Below, in pieces: positions 31,403 through 39,947 of a stretch of DNA of 64,000 nucleotides (position 1 is its first letter; the number at the start of each line of letters is the position of its first letter). Under the pieces are notes generated by a model that saw nothing but the letters and a program-made list of their open reading frames with translations, ran no database searches and was not told the origin of the DNA. The stretch is from Bacteroidales bacterium (GTDB taxonomy: Bacteria > Bacteroidota > Bacteroidia > Bacteroidales > F082), in contig JANJUV010000001.1 of NCBI GenBank assembly GCA_024710405.1, positions 1-64,000 of the forward strand. The letters are read 5' to 3'. The position numbers and the translations under genes are program-made.

Positions 31403-32608
31403 ATGAAACTACTTTTTTCAATATTCACAGTTGCTCTTATAAACATTCAGTTGTTTGCACAACTACAAGACAACCAATCGGTGTTTCAAAACAGCGCTGA
31501 CCTGCTACTTGCTTCAGACAGCAAATTAAGCATCGGCGGATACGGCGAAATACACTATCACCAGCCTCTGGATGCCGATCTGCGGCAGAACGGCGAGCTT
31601 GATGTTCACAGATTGGTGATGTTTTTCGGGTACAATTTCAGCAACCGGGTGCAGTTTGTTACCGAAATAGAATATGAACATGTTTCGGAAGTTTATGTTG
31701 AGCAAATGTTTTTGCAGTATAAACTGAATTCGTGGCTTAACTTCAGAGGTGGTTTGTTGCTGATACCAGTTGGCATCATAAACGAGTACCACGAACCAAC
31801 GACGTTTAATGGCGTTGACCGTCCCTTTATCGACAACAAGATCAGCCCGACAACCTGGCGGGAAATTGGGTTTGGAATCACCGGTAATTTTCTGGAAACT
31901 TCCTTAAAATATCAATTATACCTTGTCAACGGCTTCAACGGTTATGATGGTCAGGCTAAGTTCAACGGACGAAACGGGCTCAGGGGCGGACGTCAGAAAG
32001 GTGCTGAATCCTACATCAGTGCACCAAACCTTACTGCCCGTGTCGAATACTATGGTATCAGAGGACTGAATATGGGTCTGTCAACCTATATGGGTGATTC
32101 TCAAAGCCGTCTGTATCATAAGATCGACAAATCGGATGACGCAGCCATGCTGCGTGCCGACTCCTCTGTGGTGGGTATTGCCATGATCGGCATCGACGGC
32201 AGATACAACATCAAAGGCTGGCAGTTTCGCGGGCAATACTATCATTTGAGTTTATCCAACACCTTGCAATACAACCATTTCACAAAAAGCAGCGACGGAA
32301 CACCCAACGATCTGGGGAGCGTTCTGGGAGGGTTTTATGTTGAAGCGGCATACAATGTTCTGCGAAACAGCAACTCAACATCAACCGGCTTGTATCCTTT
32401 TATACGGTATGAGCAGTGGGACACCCAGAAAAAAGTTGCTGAAGGGATAAAGCGGTCGGCAAGCAACGAAAACACGGCCATAACAACTGGTATTAGCTGG
32501 TTTGCGGCAAAAGGCGCTGTGGTCAAAGCCGAAATGCAATTGATCAAGCCGGCTTCTGCCGACAAATACAATCAGGTGTTTAATGCCGGTATTGGCGTAA
32601 TGTTTTAA
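31403..32608 (+). CDS. Outer-membrane porin-like protein
   Basis: A 401-residue exported beta-barrel. The signal peptide (1-20, ending IQLFAQ) follows the ATG at 31403. The mature protein opens with KLSIGGYGEIHYHQPLD and contains many alternating strands such as FVTEIEYEHVSEVYVEQMFLQYKL, typical of phosphate-selective or carboxylate-type porins of Bacteroidota; it ends in GIGVMF with a terminal Phe. The gene lies 3 nt upstream of an FMN-binding protein, so the two are cotranscribed. Confidence 0.8.
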   Translation: MKLLFSIFTVALINIQLFAQLQDNQSVFQNSADLLLASDSKLSIGGYGEIHYHQPLDADLRQNGELDVHRLVMFFGYNFSNRVQFVTEIEYEHVSEVYVEQMFLQYKLNSWLNFRGGLLLIPVGIINEYHEPTTFNGVDRPFIDNKISPTTWREIGFGITGNFLETSLKYQLYLVNGFNGYDGQAKFNGRNGLRGGRQKGAESYISAPNLTARVEYYGIRGLNMGLSTYMGDSQSRLYHKIDKSDDAAMLRADSSVVGIAMIGIDGRYNIKGWQFRGQYYHLSLSNTLQYNHFTKSSDGTPNDLGSVLGGFYVEAAYNVLRNSNSTSTGLYPFIRYEQWDTQKKVAEGIKRSASNENTAITTGISWFAAKGAVVKAEMQLIKPASADKYNQVFNAGIGVMF

Positions 32609-32611
32609 TAC

Positions 32612-33172
32612 ATGTATCTGATTCTGACATTTCTGGTTTTATTTTCAGGTATCAGTCAACCACCAGGCGAATTACCTTCGAAACTGCTGAAGGAAATCCG
32701 GAAAAACTACAAAGAGGAAGTTGCGGAGTGGAATGTGATTCAGGTACACGAGAGTGCCCAGAGCTCAGCAGCCGGATATTTTCTGGCCCTTCAGTTTGCT
32801 TCAGGCATCGAACGCCAATATGCCTATGTCGGAAGAGTAAACACCTGCAGGGCCGGCGGTTGCAGTGTCGGAAAAGATAGTGATGACCTCGTATTCGAGT
32901 ATTTCGAGTATTTCATTCTTTTTGATGCTGCGGGTAAAATCATACTAACCGGAATACATAACTATCAGGCCAGTCACGGACAGGAGATCTCTGCACGTGG
33001 CTGGCTTCGTCAGTTCAGGGGACATCAGGCCGGCAAGGCTCTTGAAGTTGGCAGACAGGTAGATGCCATAGCCGGTGCCACAATATCTGTTCATGCCATC
33101 ACCGACGACATAGGGTACAGAGCTGAGCAGTTGGGCAAGTGGTTGTCAGGCAAAGATATTTCGAAAAAATAA
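32612..33172 (+). CDS. FMN-binding domain protein, exported
   Basis: A 186-residue protein with an N-terminal signal or anchor (1-15) and one FMN-binding domain of the RnfG/NqrC type. The covalent flavinylation site is DAIAGATIS (151-159), with Ala in place of the more common Ser before GAT, and Thr157 as the likely FMN acceptor. A CRAGGC cysteine pair (79-84) precedes it and could bind metal or form a disulfide. Flavin would have to be attached by an ApbE transferase encoded elsewhere. With the porin upstream it suggests extracytoplasmic electron transfer, which is inference. Confidence 0.82.
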   Translation: MYLILTFLVLFSGISQPPGELPSKLLKEIRKNYKEEVAEWNVIQVHESAQSSAAGYFLALQFASGIERQYAYVGRVNTCRAGGCSVGKDSDDLVFEYFEYFILFDAAGKIILTGIHNYQASHGQEISARGWLRQFRGHQAGKALEVGRQVDAIAGATISVHAITDDIGYRAEQLGKWLSGKDISKK

Positions 33173-33188
33173 ATATGCGGCTGCGGGT

Positions 33189-35195
33189 TCAATCTATCAG
33201 CTTAAGCTCAGTACGACGGTTTAGTGCCCTACCCTCCTCCGTTGCATTGTCTGCCACAGGGATTTCTGAGCCATAGCCTTTGGTGCTGACCCTTAGCGGA
33301 CTGATGCCCTTTGATTCCAGGTATTTCTTAACAGCTTCAGCTCTGGCCGATGACAATTGACGGTTACGTTCCTCGTTGCCGGTATTGTCGGTGTGACCGC
33401 CCAGTTCAATACGGGTTAAAGGATGATCATTCAGAAATTTAGTCAGCTTATTCAGTTCATCATATGACTCTTTTCTGATGGCAAAACTATTGAGGTCGAA
33501 GAATACGTTGCGCAAAACCAGAGTTGTTCCAGGTTTCACAGGATTAAGCTTGATATTCAGCACATAAGGTTCTGTTTCGCTTTCATCGGTAAGTGCAAAA
33601 TGCCCTGAATAAAACAGATAACCTTTGTGTGTCACATGTAATCCGTAATCACGCCCTGCCGGTAGCGCTGCCAGAAAACTGCCTTCCGGCAGGCTGCATT
33701 GACCAGAGGCAATCGCTGAACCTGTTTGCAGGTCGGTAAGTGTATAATCTGCACGTAACCTGAGTCCAGTGACGGCATCCATGACGATAGCCCGCACGTA
33801 AGAAACACTTGCCGGACGGGCTGAAGGCGGCAGTGCAAACGAATAGATGTCATACCCACCCAGCCCTGCTTCCCTGATGGCCGACAAATAGGCGTTTCGG
33901 CCCGGTGCATCAACAATGATGTTGATTTCGTCGCCTGAAGTGTTGACCGGAAAACCGAGGTTAACGGGCTTCATCCAGCGTCCCGCTTCATCACGCCGGG
34001 CCACAAACAGATCAGCCCCGCCGAGTCCCGGATGGCCAGTGCTCGAAAAATAAAGAGTTTTACCGTCAGGATGCAGAAAAGGAGCCATTTCATTGCCAGA
34101 GGTATTAATGCTGTCGCCAAGATTCACCGGAAATCCCCATCGACCATCGGGCAGCCTTATACTCAACCACAAATCCGATCCTCCCAATCCTCCCGTCCGG
34201 TTACTCACAAAAATCATTTCAGTGCCATCTGCCGAAAGCGTGGGCTGCGAGTCCCATTGAGGCGAATTCACACGGTTACCCAGACTCTTTGGCTCATCCC
34301 ACTGAATTCCTGTCCATTCAGATTGGTATAAATCACAACTTCCAACCCCTCCGGGCCAGCCGCAAGCCGAAAAGTATAAATGTCTGGCATCAGCCGACAG
34401 TGTCATGGCACCCATGAAATCAGTAATGGTCCAGTTGGTAACCAAAGGACTTGAAGCTGTCCATCCTTCGGGGCCTTTCATGCTGTAAAAAAACTGTTCG
34501 GTTATTACAGGACTTGCACCAAAAATGGCATCATCCAAAAATTTTCGGGTGAAATAAAGAACACCGCCATCCAGCCTGACCGCATTGACATATTCGTCAT
34601 CTTCGGAATTTACTTCAGGGCCGAGATTTTCAGGAGTATATGCAACCGGATGTTCAATTGCCCAAGCGCTGAACTCAGCACTGAGCAGCAGGTTTTCGAC
34701 TGTTTTTTTTAATTCGTCACTGCCTTTGTGCAATCTGAGAAATGTCTTAAGGGCATTCACTGATTCTTTGTATCGCGCGGCCTGGAAATAATGCCTGCCC
34801 AACAGGTAATGCGCCGGCACAAAAAAAACAGAATCAATCGAAACCGCTTTCTCATAAGCGTTTATGGCCTGGTCGCGTTTACCCATATCCGAATAGGTAT
34901 CGCCCAAGAGCAGCCATGCTTCCTTAAACTGCGGATCGGCCTGTGTGCTTTTGCCGAGCAGTTTGACAACCTTTGGGTTATCGCGGGCAATGAAGGCTTC
35001 TTCAGCAGCCTTATAGTGTTTCAGTGCCTTTCGGGATGTTGATTCCAGATCATAATCAAATCTTTGTCCGGCAAGCTGAGCATGAAGAATCAGGAGGACG
35101 AACAAAAACAAAAAACTCAGGGAATATGCATGTATTTGTGGCTTTGCAGACTTACCCTCCACTTTGGGTTGTTCATAACATACTCTGTAAGCCAT
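33189..35195 (-). CDS. OmpA-family protein with TPR and PD40 repeats
   Basis: About 668 residues. A signal segment (SLSFLFLFVLLILHAQLAG) is followed by TPR helices (about residues 45-170), several PD40/WD40-like beta-propeller repeats (LYFSACGWPGG, MIFVSNRTGG, LYFSSTGHPG), a short carboxypeptidase-regulatory-like segment and a C-terminal OmpA domain (IELGGHTDNTGNEERNRQLSSARA) that binds peptidoglycan. This is a common Bacteroidota envelope architecture. The start lies inside queE: ATG at 35195, or GTG at 35162, which gives a more usual signal peptide. Confidence 0.9.
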   Translation of the reverse strand: MAYRVCYEQPKVEGKSAKPQIHAYSLSFLFLFVLLILHAQLAGQRFDYDLESTSRKALKHYKAAEEAFIARDNPKVVKLLGKSTQADPQFKEAWLLLGDTYSDMGKRDQAINAYEKAVSIDSVFFVPAHYLLGRHYFQAARYKESVNALKTFLRLHKGSDELKKTVENLLLSAEFSAWAIEHPVAYTPENLGPEVNSEDDEYVNAVRLDGGVLYFTRKFLDDAIFGASPVITEQFFYSMKGPEGWTASSPLVTNWTITDFMGAMTLSADARHLYFSACGWPGGVGSCDLYQSEWTGIQWDEPKSLGNRVNSPQWDSQPTLSADGTEMIFVSNRTGGLGGSDLWLSIRLPDGRWGFPVNLGDSINTSGNEMAPFLHPDGKTLYFSSTGHPGLGGADLFVARRDEAGRWMKPVNLGFPVNTSGDEINIIVDAPGRNAYLSAIREAGLGGYDIYSFALPPSARPASVSYVRAIVMDAVTGLRLRADYTLTDLQTGSAIASGQCSLPEGSFLAALPAGRDYGLHVTHKGYLFYSGHFALTDESETEPYVLNIKLNPVKPGTTLVLRNVFFDLNSFAIRKESYDELNKLTKFLNDHPLTRIELGGHTDNTGNEERNRQLSSARAEAVKKYLESKGISPLRVSTKGYGSEIPVADNATEEGRALNRRTELKLID

Positions 35196-35755
35196 GGCAT
35201 TATCTTTTCTGAAACACTCCATTCAGGTTGCAAATATAACAGGCATTGGGGAGATACGTAAGCTGCATTTTTTTCGGCCCATTCCAGGTCGGCTTGTTTT
35301 TCAATAACCACCTTTAGCTCATGGGCTTTAGCGAATATTTCCGGGCGTGGAGGAGAAAATTTTTTGGGAGAAAGGCAAATCCAGTCCCATATTCCGGTTA
35401 ACGGATGGGCGCCTGAGGTCTCGACCATTGTTTTGATGCCGCGCTCTTTCAATCTGGAAGTGAAGTAATCAAGAGGATACATACTTGGCTCTCCTCCTGT
35501 AACAACAACTGTAAGTGCAGGTGCCGAGGCTGCTTTTTCGATGATTGAATCAGCTGAAACCGGTGGAAAAAGGCCCGCATTCCACGAAGGCTTCGTATCA
35601 CACCAATGGCAGCCAACATCACATCCACCAATACGGATAAAATATGCAGCCGAGCCCATATTATATCCTTCACCCTGAATGGTATAAAACTCTTCCATAA
35701 GCGGAAGCATCCTGCCCCCTTGCAGAAGATCTTCTATATTTCCGGGCTTGTTCAT
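35117..35755 (-). CDS. queE: 7-carboxy-7-deazaguanine synthase
   Basis: A 212-residue radical SAM enzyme that converts carboxy-tetrahydropterin to 7-carboxy-7-deazaguanine in the queuosine pathway. The cluster cysteines are in GGCDVGCHWCD (C45, C49, C52), the spacing CX3CX2C. The C-terminus VSLQSHKYMHIP matches the usual QueE end, which confirms the stop. It overlaps the preceding gene by 4 nt and the OmpA gene by up to 79 nt. Other queuosine genes are not in the window. Confidence 0.95.
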   Translation of the reverse strand: MNKPGNIEDLLQGGRMLPLMEEFYTIQGEGYNMGSAAYFIRIGGCDVGCHWCDTKPSWNAGLFPPVSADSIIEKAASAPALTVVVTGGEPSMYPLDYFTSRLKERGIKTMVETSGAHPLTGIWDWICLSPKKFSPPRPEIFAKAHELKVVIEKQADLEWAEKNAAYVSPQCLLYLQPEWSVSEKIMPWLTEYVMNNPKWRVSLQSHKYMHIP

Positions 35756-36993
35756 CGTTCAAATGTGCTTGTAAAAAACTTCCGTCCGCTAACAAGAATT
35801 ATCTCCAGCTTGTTGCCATTAATTTCCAAACCATCGAGCGGAAAAACAAAATCCTCGTTCTTCTTTAACCCAAGATAACCGCGGTATAAGAGCCTCTGGT
35901 CAGCATCTGTTATTTCAAGACGCGCTTTCCGGCCCACTCCGGAGCGAACAACCAGCTTGCCCCATCCCTTGTCTTCGGGTCTTACCCATTGGACATCGAT
36001 CTTTCTGAGTGCTTTTCCTTTGGGATGATCTGTTATGGAGTCGGTCCAGGGTGATGAATCAAACCGAAAAGTTCTGGCACTGAAGGTGGGGCTGCTTTCG
36101 GCTGAAATAAAGTATTGCTTGTTTCCAAGATGGCAAACAGCTTCGGTTTGCGTGGTTGCCAGATTCACAAGTTCAATGCGTCTTTTGTTGGCAGAGAAAA
36201 ACTGATCTTCTTCAAAATCAGTGAAAATCCACAAAAAAGGCGTCCAAAGATTCTGAACATAACCCACAAGTATCAATTCGTTTTCAAATTCATTCAGCGA
36301 TGCACCTGTAATTAGTCCACCTGATGGAAAGTCAGCCAAAAGCACGGCAGCGTGTTTTCCCGGAACAGCTGGCAATCGATACAATTGTGTGTTTTGCCTC
36401 CCCCGGTCTTTCGTAAACAGGTAAAGATTATCGTTAAAAGCAACAAATGCCTCACAATCAAAACTGTGTGTTTTGCTTTTTTTAAACTCTTTTTGTTCGG
36501 GGTAATGAAGACCAATGACATCAGCCCTGACGGTTGTATCTGCCTTTGCTGAAAGTGCATCAATACTGATGCGATAAATCGTCAGATCGCGTCTGGTTCC
36601 AGAATTATTTCCAAAATCACCGATGTACAGATAGTCCTCATCTGATGTAATTTCTTCCCAGTCAATTGCTGAAGCATTTGAAACGGTAAGCCTGCTGACT
36701 ATTTTCGCTGAAGTGGTATCCAGGCCATAAAGCACTGGCTTGCCTCCACTGTCATTATGTGTCCAGAGTAATCCCTTGTGGAAAACCAGTCCTGAAGTTT
36801 CGCTGACTTCGCCAGGAAGTTCAAATGCAAAGGGAGGTGTGTGCACCACAGGAGCATAGCGGCACGAACCGTCATTGACTTCGGCTCGCTCATCGAAATT
36901 GAGGGCAAGGGGATCAGTGCACCCTGCTGACTGGCCGTAAGCCTTTGTCAACACAGATGTTAAAACAAATAATACAATTAAATAGCTTCGCAT
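35752..36993 (-). CDS. Exported beta-propeller-like protein of unknown function
   Basis: A 413-residue secreted protein when started at ATG 36993, which gives a signal peptide ending AYGQ. Just after it comes CTDPLALNFDERAEVNDGSC, the Bacteroidota cysteine-bounded CTDPxAxNF...DDGSC motif found at the edges of secreted proteins. The remainder is rich in short strands (GLLWTHNDSGG, DYLYIGDFGNNSG, NLYLFTKDRG) suggesting a six- or seven-bladed propeller. No enzymatic motif is seen. It sits between folD (4-nt gap) and queE (4-nt overlap), so it is part of the ffh operon. Confidence 0.75.
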   Translation of the reverse strand: MRSYLIVLFVLTSVLTKAYGQSAGCTDPLALNFDERAEVNDGSCRYAPVVHTPPFAFELPGEVSETSGLVFHKGLLWTHNDSGGKPVLYGLDTTSAKIVSRLTVSNASAIDWEEITSDEDYLYIGDFGNNSGTRRDLTIYRISIDALSAKADTTVRADVIGLHYPEQKEFKKSKTHSFDCEAFVAFNDNLYLFTKDRGRQNTQLYRLPAVPGKHAAVLLADFPSGGLITGASLNEFENELILVGYVQNLWTPFLWIFTDFEEDQFFSANKRRIELVNLATTQTEAVCHLGNKQYFISAESSPTFSARTFRFDSSPWTDSITDHPKGKALRKIDVQWVRPEDKGWGKLVVRSGVGRKARLEITDADQRLLYRGYLGLKKNEDFVFPLDGLEINGNKLEIILVSGRKFFTSTFER

Positions 36994-36997
36994 TGAT

Positions 36998-37882
36998 TTA
37001 GGTATAGATCTCTTTTCTGCGTGCCAGAAGGGTGTTGTGCAGCAGCGAGACAATAGTCATAGGGCCTACGCCTCCGGGCACAGGTGTGATGGCTGATGCG
37101 ATGGCCGAAACCGCCGGATAATCGACATCGCCTGTGATGCGGTAACCTTTTGCCTGACTCAGATCTGTTATCCTGTGTATGCCCACGTCCACAACTACAG
37201 CACCTTGCCTGACCATGTCAGCAGTTACAAATCCCGGAATTCCGATGGCAGCAATAAGCACATCGGCCTGACGGGTGATGTCAGCCAGATTCTCTGTCTT
37301 GCTATGGCACAGTGTTACTGTTGCATTGGCGTTTGCCGATTTCCGCGAGAGAAGTATGCTAACCGGAGTTCCTACTATATTGGAACGGCCGAGGACAACA
37401 ACGTGTTTTCCTTCAACGCTGATGTTGCTCCTTTTGAGCAGTTCCACAATACCAAAAGGGGTGGCCGGCAGATATGCCGGAAGACCAAGTGTCATGCGGC
37501 CCACATTGCGGGGGTGAAAACCATCTACGTCTTTTCTTGGGTCTATGGCCTCGATAATCTTGTCGGCATTAATGTGGGCAGGAAGCGGCAGTTGAATGAT
37601 AAACCCATCAATTTCAGGGTCGCTATTCAGGAATTCGACAATCCTAAGCAACTCATTTTCTGTGGTTGATTCAGGAAGGCGATAAACAGTCGAAGTGATT
37701 CCCGACTCATGACAGGCTTTTTCTTTTGAGGCCACATAAGTCATGCTGGCTGCATCTTCGCCTACTATGACGGCAGCAAGGTGCGGAGGGTCAAGGTCAG
37801 CATCAATCATTGCTGCCACTTCGGCTGCGATTTCTACTTTAATGGCAGCGGCTATGGCTTTTCCGTCAATTATCCTGCTCAT
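36998..37882 (-). CDS. folD: Methylenetetrahydrofolate dehydrogenase / methenyltetrahydrofolate cyclohydrolase
   Basis: A 294-residue bifunctional one-carbon enzyme. The catalytic YVASKEKACHESGI has the active-site Tyr and Lys; PLPAHINADKIIEAIDPRKDVDGFH and the NADP-binding GRSNIVGTPVSILL follow; PVPGGVGPMTI is near the end. All key residues are conserved. It starts 17 nt after ffh. Confidence 0.97.
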   Translation of the reverse strand: MSRIIDGKAIAAAIKVEIAAEVAAMIDADLDPPHLAAVIVGEDAASMTYVASKEKACHESGITSTVYRLPESTTENELLRIVEFLNSDPEIDGFIIQLPLPAHINADKIIEAIDPRKDVDGFHPRNVGRMTLGLPAYLPATPFGIVELLKRSNISVEGKHVVVLGRSNIVGTPVSILLSRKSANANATVTLCHSKTENLADITRQADVLIAAIGIPGFVTADMVRQGAVVVDVGIHRITDLSQAKGYRITGDVDYPAVSAIASAITPVPGGVGPMTIVSLLHNTLLARRKEIYT

Positions 37883-37899
37883 TGTTTGTTCAATAAAGT

Positions 37900-39237
37900 T
37901 TATCGTCTGTTTTTCATCTGATTCATCATCTGCATCATCTTTCGGGGGCCACCCGAAGTCATCATTTTCATCATTTTGGATGTTTCTTCAAACTGTTTGA
38001 TGAGCTGATTGACTTCAACGATATCGGTTCCGCTTCCGGCAGCGATACGCTTGCGGCGGCTCCCGTTCAACAGTTTCGGATTCTCCCGTTCAGCAGGGGT
38101 CATGGAATAGATGATTGCCTCTATGCTTTTAAATGCATCGTCTTCAATTTCAGTATTTTTCAAGGCTTTGCCCATTCCCGGTATCATCGAAGCCAGGTCC
38201 TTGATGTTGCCCATTTTCTTAATTTGATTGATCTGCTTCAGAAAGTCATTGAAGTTGAATTCATTTTTCTGAAGCTTTCGCTGAAGTTTTATTGCTTCAT
38301 CTGCATCAAACTGCTCCTGCGCCTTCTCGACAAGCGAAACTATGTCACCCATTCCCAAAATTCTGTCGGCCATACGTTTGGGATAGAACACATCCAGCGC
38401 ATCGGGCTTTTCTCCAATACCGACAAATTTTATTGGCTTGTTGACCACAGACCTGATGGTTAATGCTGCCCCACCGCGGGTGTCGCCGTCAAGTTTTGTC
38501 AACACTACTCCATCATAATCAAGCTTGTCGTTAAATGCTTTGGCAGTGTTTACGGCATCCTGTCCGGTCATAGAGTCAACGACAAACAGAATTTCGTGTG
38601 GGTTTACAGCCGATTTGATGGCGGCAATCTCGTTCATCATCATTTCATCGATGGCCAGACGACCGGCAGTATCAATGATGATCACATTGCGGGCGTGTTC
38701 TCGCGCATAGCGGATGGCATTGCGGGCAATGGATACCGGATCTTTGCTGTTTTCTTCGGTATAAACCTCCACTTCAACCTGTTCGCCAAGAACCTTCAGC
38801 TGATTGATAGCAGCCGGACGATATACATCGCAGGCGACCAACAGGGGCTGGCGGCCTTTCTTGCGCTTGATGTGGCTGGCCAGTTTGGCCGAAAAAGTTG
38901 TTTTACCCGAACCCTGCAACCCTGCAATTAAAATGATGGAGGGGTTGTTCTTCAGGTTGATATCCTCGTGATCGCCTCCCATCAGTGCCGTAAGCTCATC
39001 GTGGACAATCTTCACCATCAGTTGTCCGGGAGAAACCGATGTTAAAATCTTCTGCCCAAGAGCTTTTTCCTTGACTGTGGTTGTAAAATCCTTGGCTATT
39101 TTAAAGCTAACGTCGGCATCCAGAAGGGCTTTCCGCACTTCTTTCAGGGTTTCAGCCACATTGATTTCCGTGATGTAGCCCTGCCCCTTGAGCAATTTGA
39201 ATGACCGTTCGAGTTTTTCGCTTAAACCTTCAAACAT
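37900..39237 (-). CDS. ffh: Signal recognition particle GTPase Ffh
   Basis: A 445-residue SRP54 homologue that binds 4.5S RNA and signal peptides and docks with FtsY. N domain (1-90), G domain with P-loop GLQGSGKTT, DTAGRL, TKLDGD and GIGEKPDAL, and a methionine-rich M domain ending MKMMTSGGPRKMMQMMNQM. It is the first gene of a five-gene operon ffh-folD-propeller-queE-ompA, driven by the -7 element at 39264-39271. Confidence 0.98.
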   Translation of the reverse strand: MFEGLSEKLERSFKLLKGQGYITEINVAETLKEVRKALLDADVSFKIAKDFTTTVKEKALGQKILTSVSPGQLMVKIVHDELTALMGGDHEDINLKNNPSIILIAGLQGSGKTTFSAKLASHIKRKKGRQPLLVACDVYRPAAINQLKVLGEQVEVEVYTEENSKDPVSIARNAIRYAREHARNVIIIDTAGRLAIDEMMMNEIAAIKSAVNPHEILFVVDSMTGQDAVNTAKAFNDKLDYDGVVLTKLDGDTRGGAALTIRSVVNKPIKFVGIGEKPDALDVFYPKRMADRILGMGDIVSLVEKAQEQFDADEAIKLQRKLQKNEFNFNDFLKQINQIKKMGNIKDLASMIPGMGKALKNTEIEDDAFKSIEAIIYSMTPAERENPKLLNGSRRKRIAAGSGTDIVEVNQLIKQFEETSKMMKMMTSGGPRKMMQMMNQMKNRR

Positions 39238-39263
39238 GGTTATTTGACTTAATTTTGAGGCGG

Positions 39264-39271
39264 CAAAGGTA
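39264..39271 (-). promoter_or_regulatory. -7 promoter element for the ffh operon
   Basis: Reads TACCTTTG on the minus strand, 27 bp before the ffh ATG. Confidence 0.6.
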
Positions 39272-39363
39272 GCAATTTATCCATTATTCTTTTCTGGCTG
39301 TTAGCAAACAGATGCTGATTAGGGCGTTCGGGCAAAATTGTGCACTTTTGCAGGACAATCACC

Positions 39364-39837
39364 ATGAAGATACTTATACTCGCCATCGGAAAAACAGATG
39401 AATCCTTTTTGGAGGTAGGCATTGAAAAATACCTTAAACGCATAAACAGATATACCAAAACCGAGTTTAAAACCCTCCCCGACCCACCCAACCGCAAGAG
39501 CCTCACTCCCGAATTGCAAAAAAAAGCCGAACAGGAATTGATACTTGCCTGTCTCGACAAGGCTGATGATTTGATTCTGCTGGATGAAAACGGAACTCAG
39601 TTCAATTCAAGGGCATTTGCCGTATGGCTTGAACGAAAGACACACGAAAGTGTCAAAAAATTGGTCTTTGTCATCGGGGGCCCATATGGATTTACGGATG
39701 ATCTTAAAAAACGTGCATCTTCGTCAATTTCACTTTCGACTTTCACTTTTTCGCACCAGCTGGTGCGGCTAATTTTTGCTGAACAACTTTACAGGGCATT
39801 CACAATAATCAAAGGTGAACCTTATCACCACGACTGA
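39364..39837 (+). CDS. rlmH: 23S rRNA pseudouridine-1915 N3-methyltransferase
   Basis: A 157-residue SPOUT-family methyltransferase that modifies helix 69 of 23S rRNA. The start at 39364 gives MKILILAIGKT, the normal N-terminus; the longer frame from 39340 adds eight unrelated residues. VFVIGGPYGF and LSTFTFSHQLVRLIFAEQLYRAFTIIKGEPYHHD are diagnostic and include the knot that binds SAM. Confidence 0.97.
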   Translation: MKILILAIGKTDESFLEVGIEKYLKRINRYTKTEFKTLPDPPNRKSLTPELQKKAEQELILACLDKADDLILLDENGTQFNSRAFAVWLERKTHESVKKLVFVIGGPYGFTDDLKKRASSSISLSTFTFSHQLVRLIFAEQLYRAFTIIKGEPYHHD

Positions 39838-39919
39838 TCAGTTCCGGCCATTTTTATGCTGTCAAAACGCTCTGCTATTGTTCGCAAATAAACTTAAACC
39901 GTCCTTAATATAAATCGAA

Positions 39920-39927
39920 TATCTTTG
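39920..39927 (+). promoter_or_regulatory. -7 promoter element for the ABC-F gene
   Basis: TATCTTTG, 21 bp before the ATG at 39948. Confidence 0.6.
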
Positions 39928-39947
39928 CCGCTCCTTAAAAAAACCGA

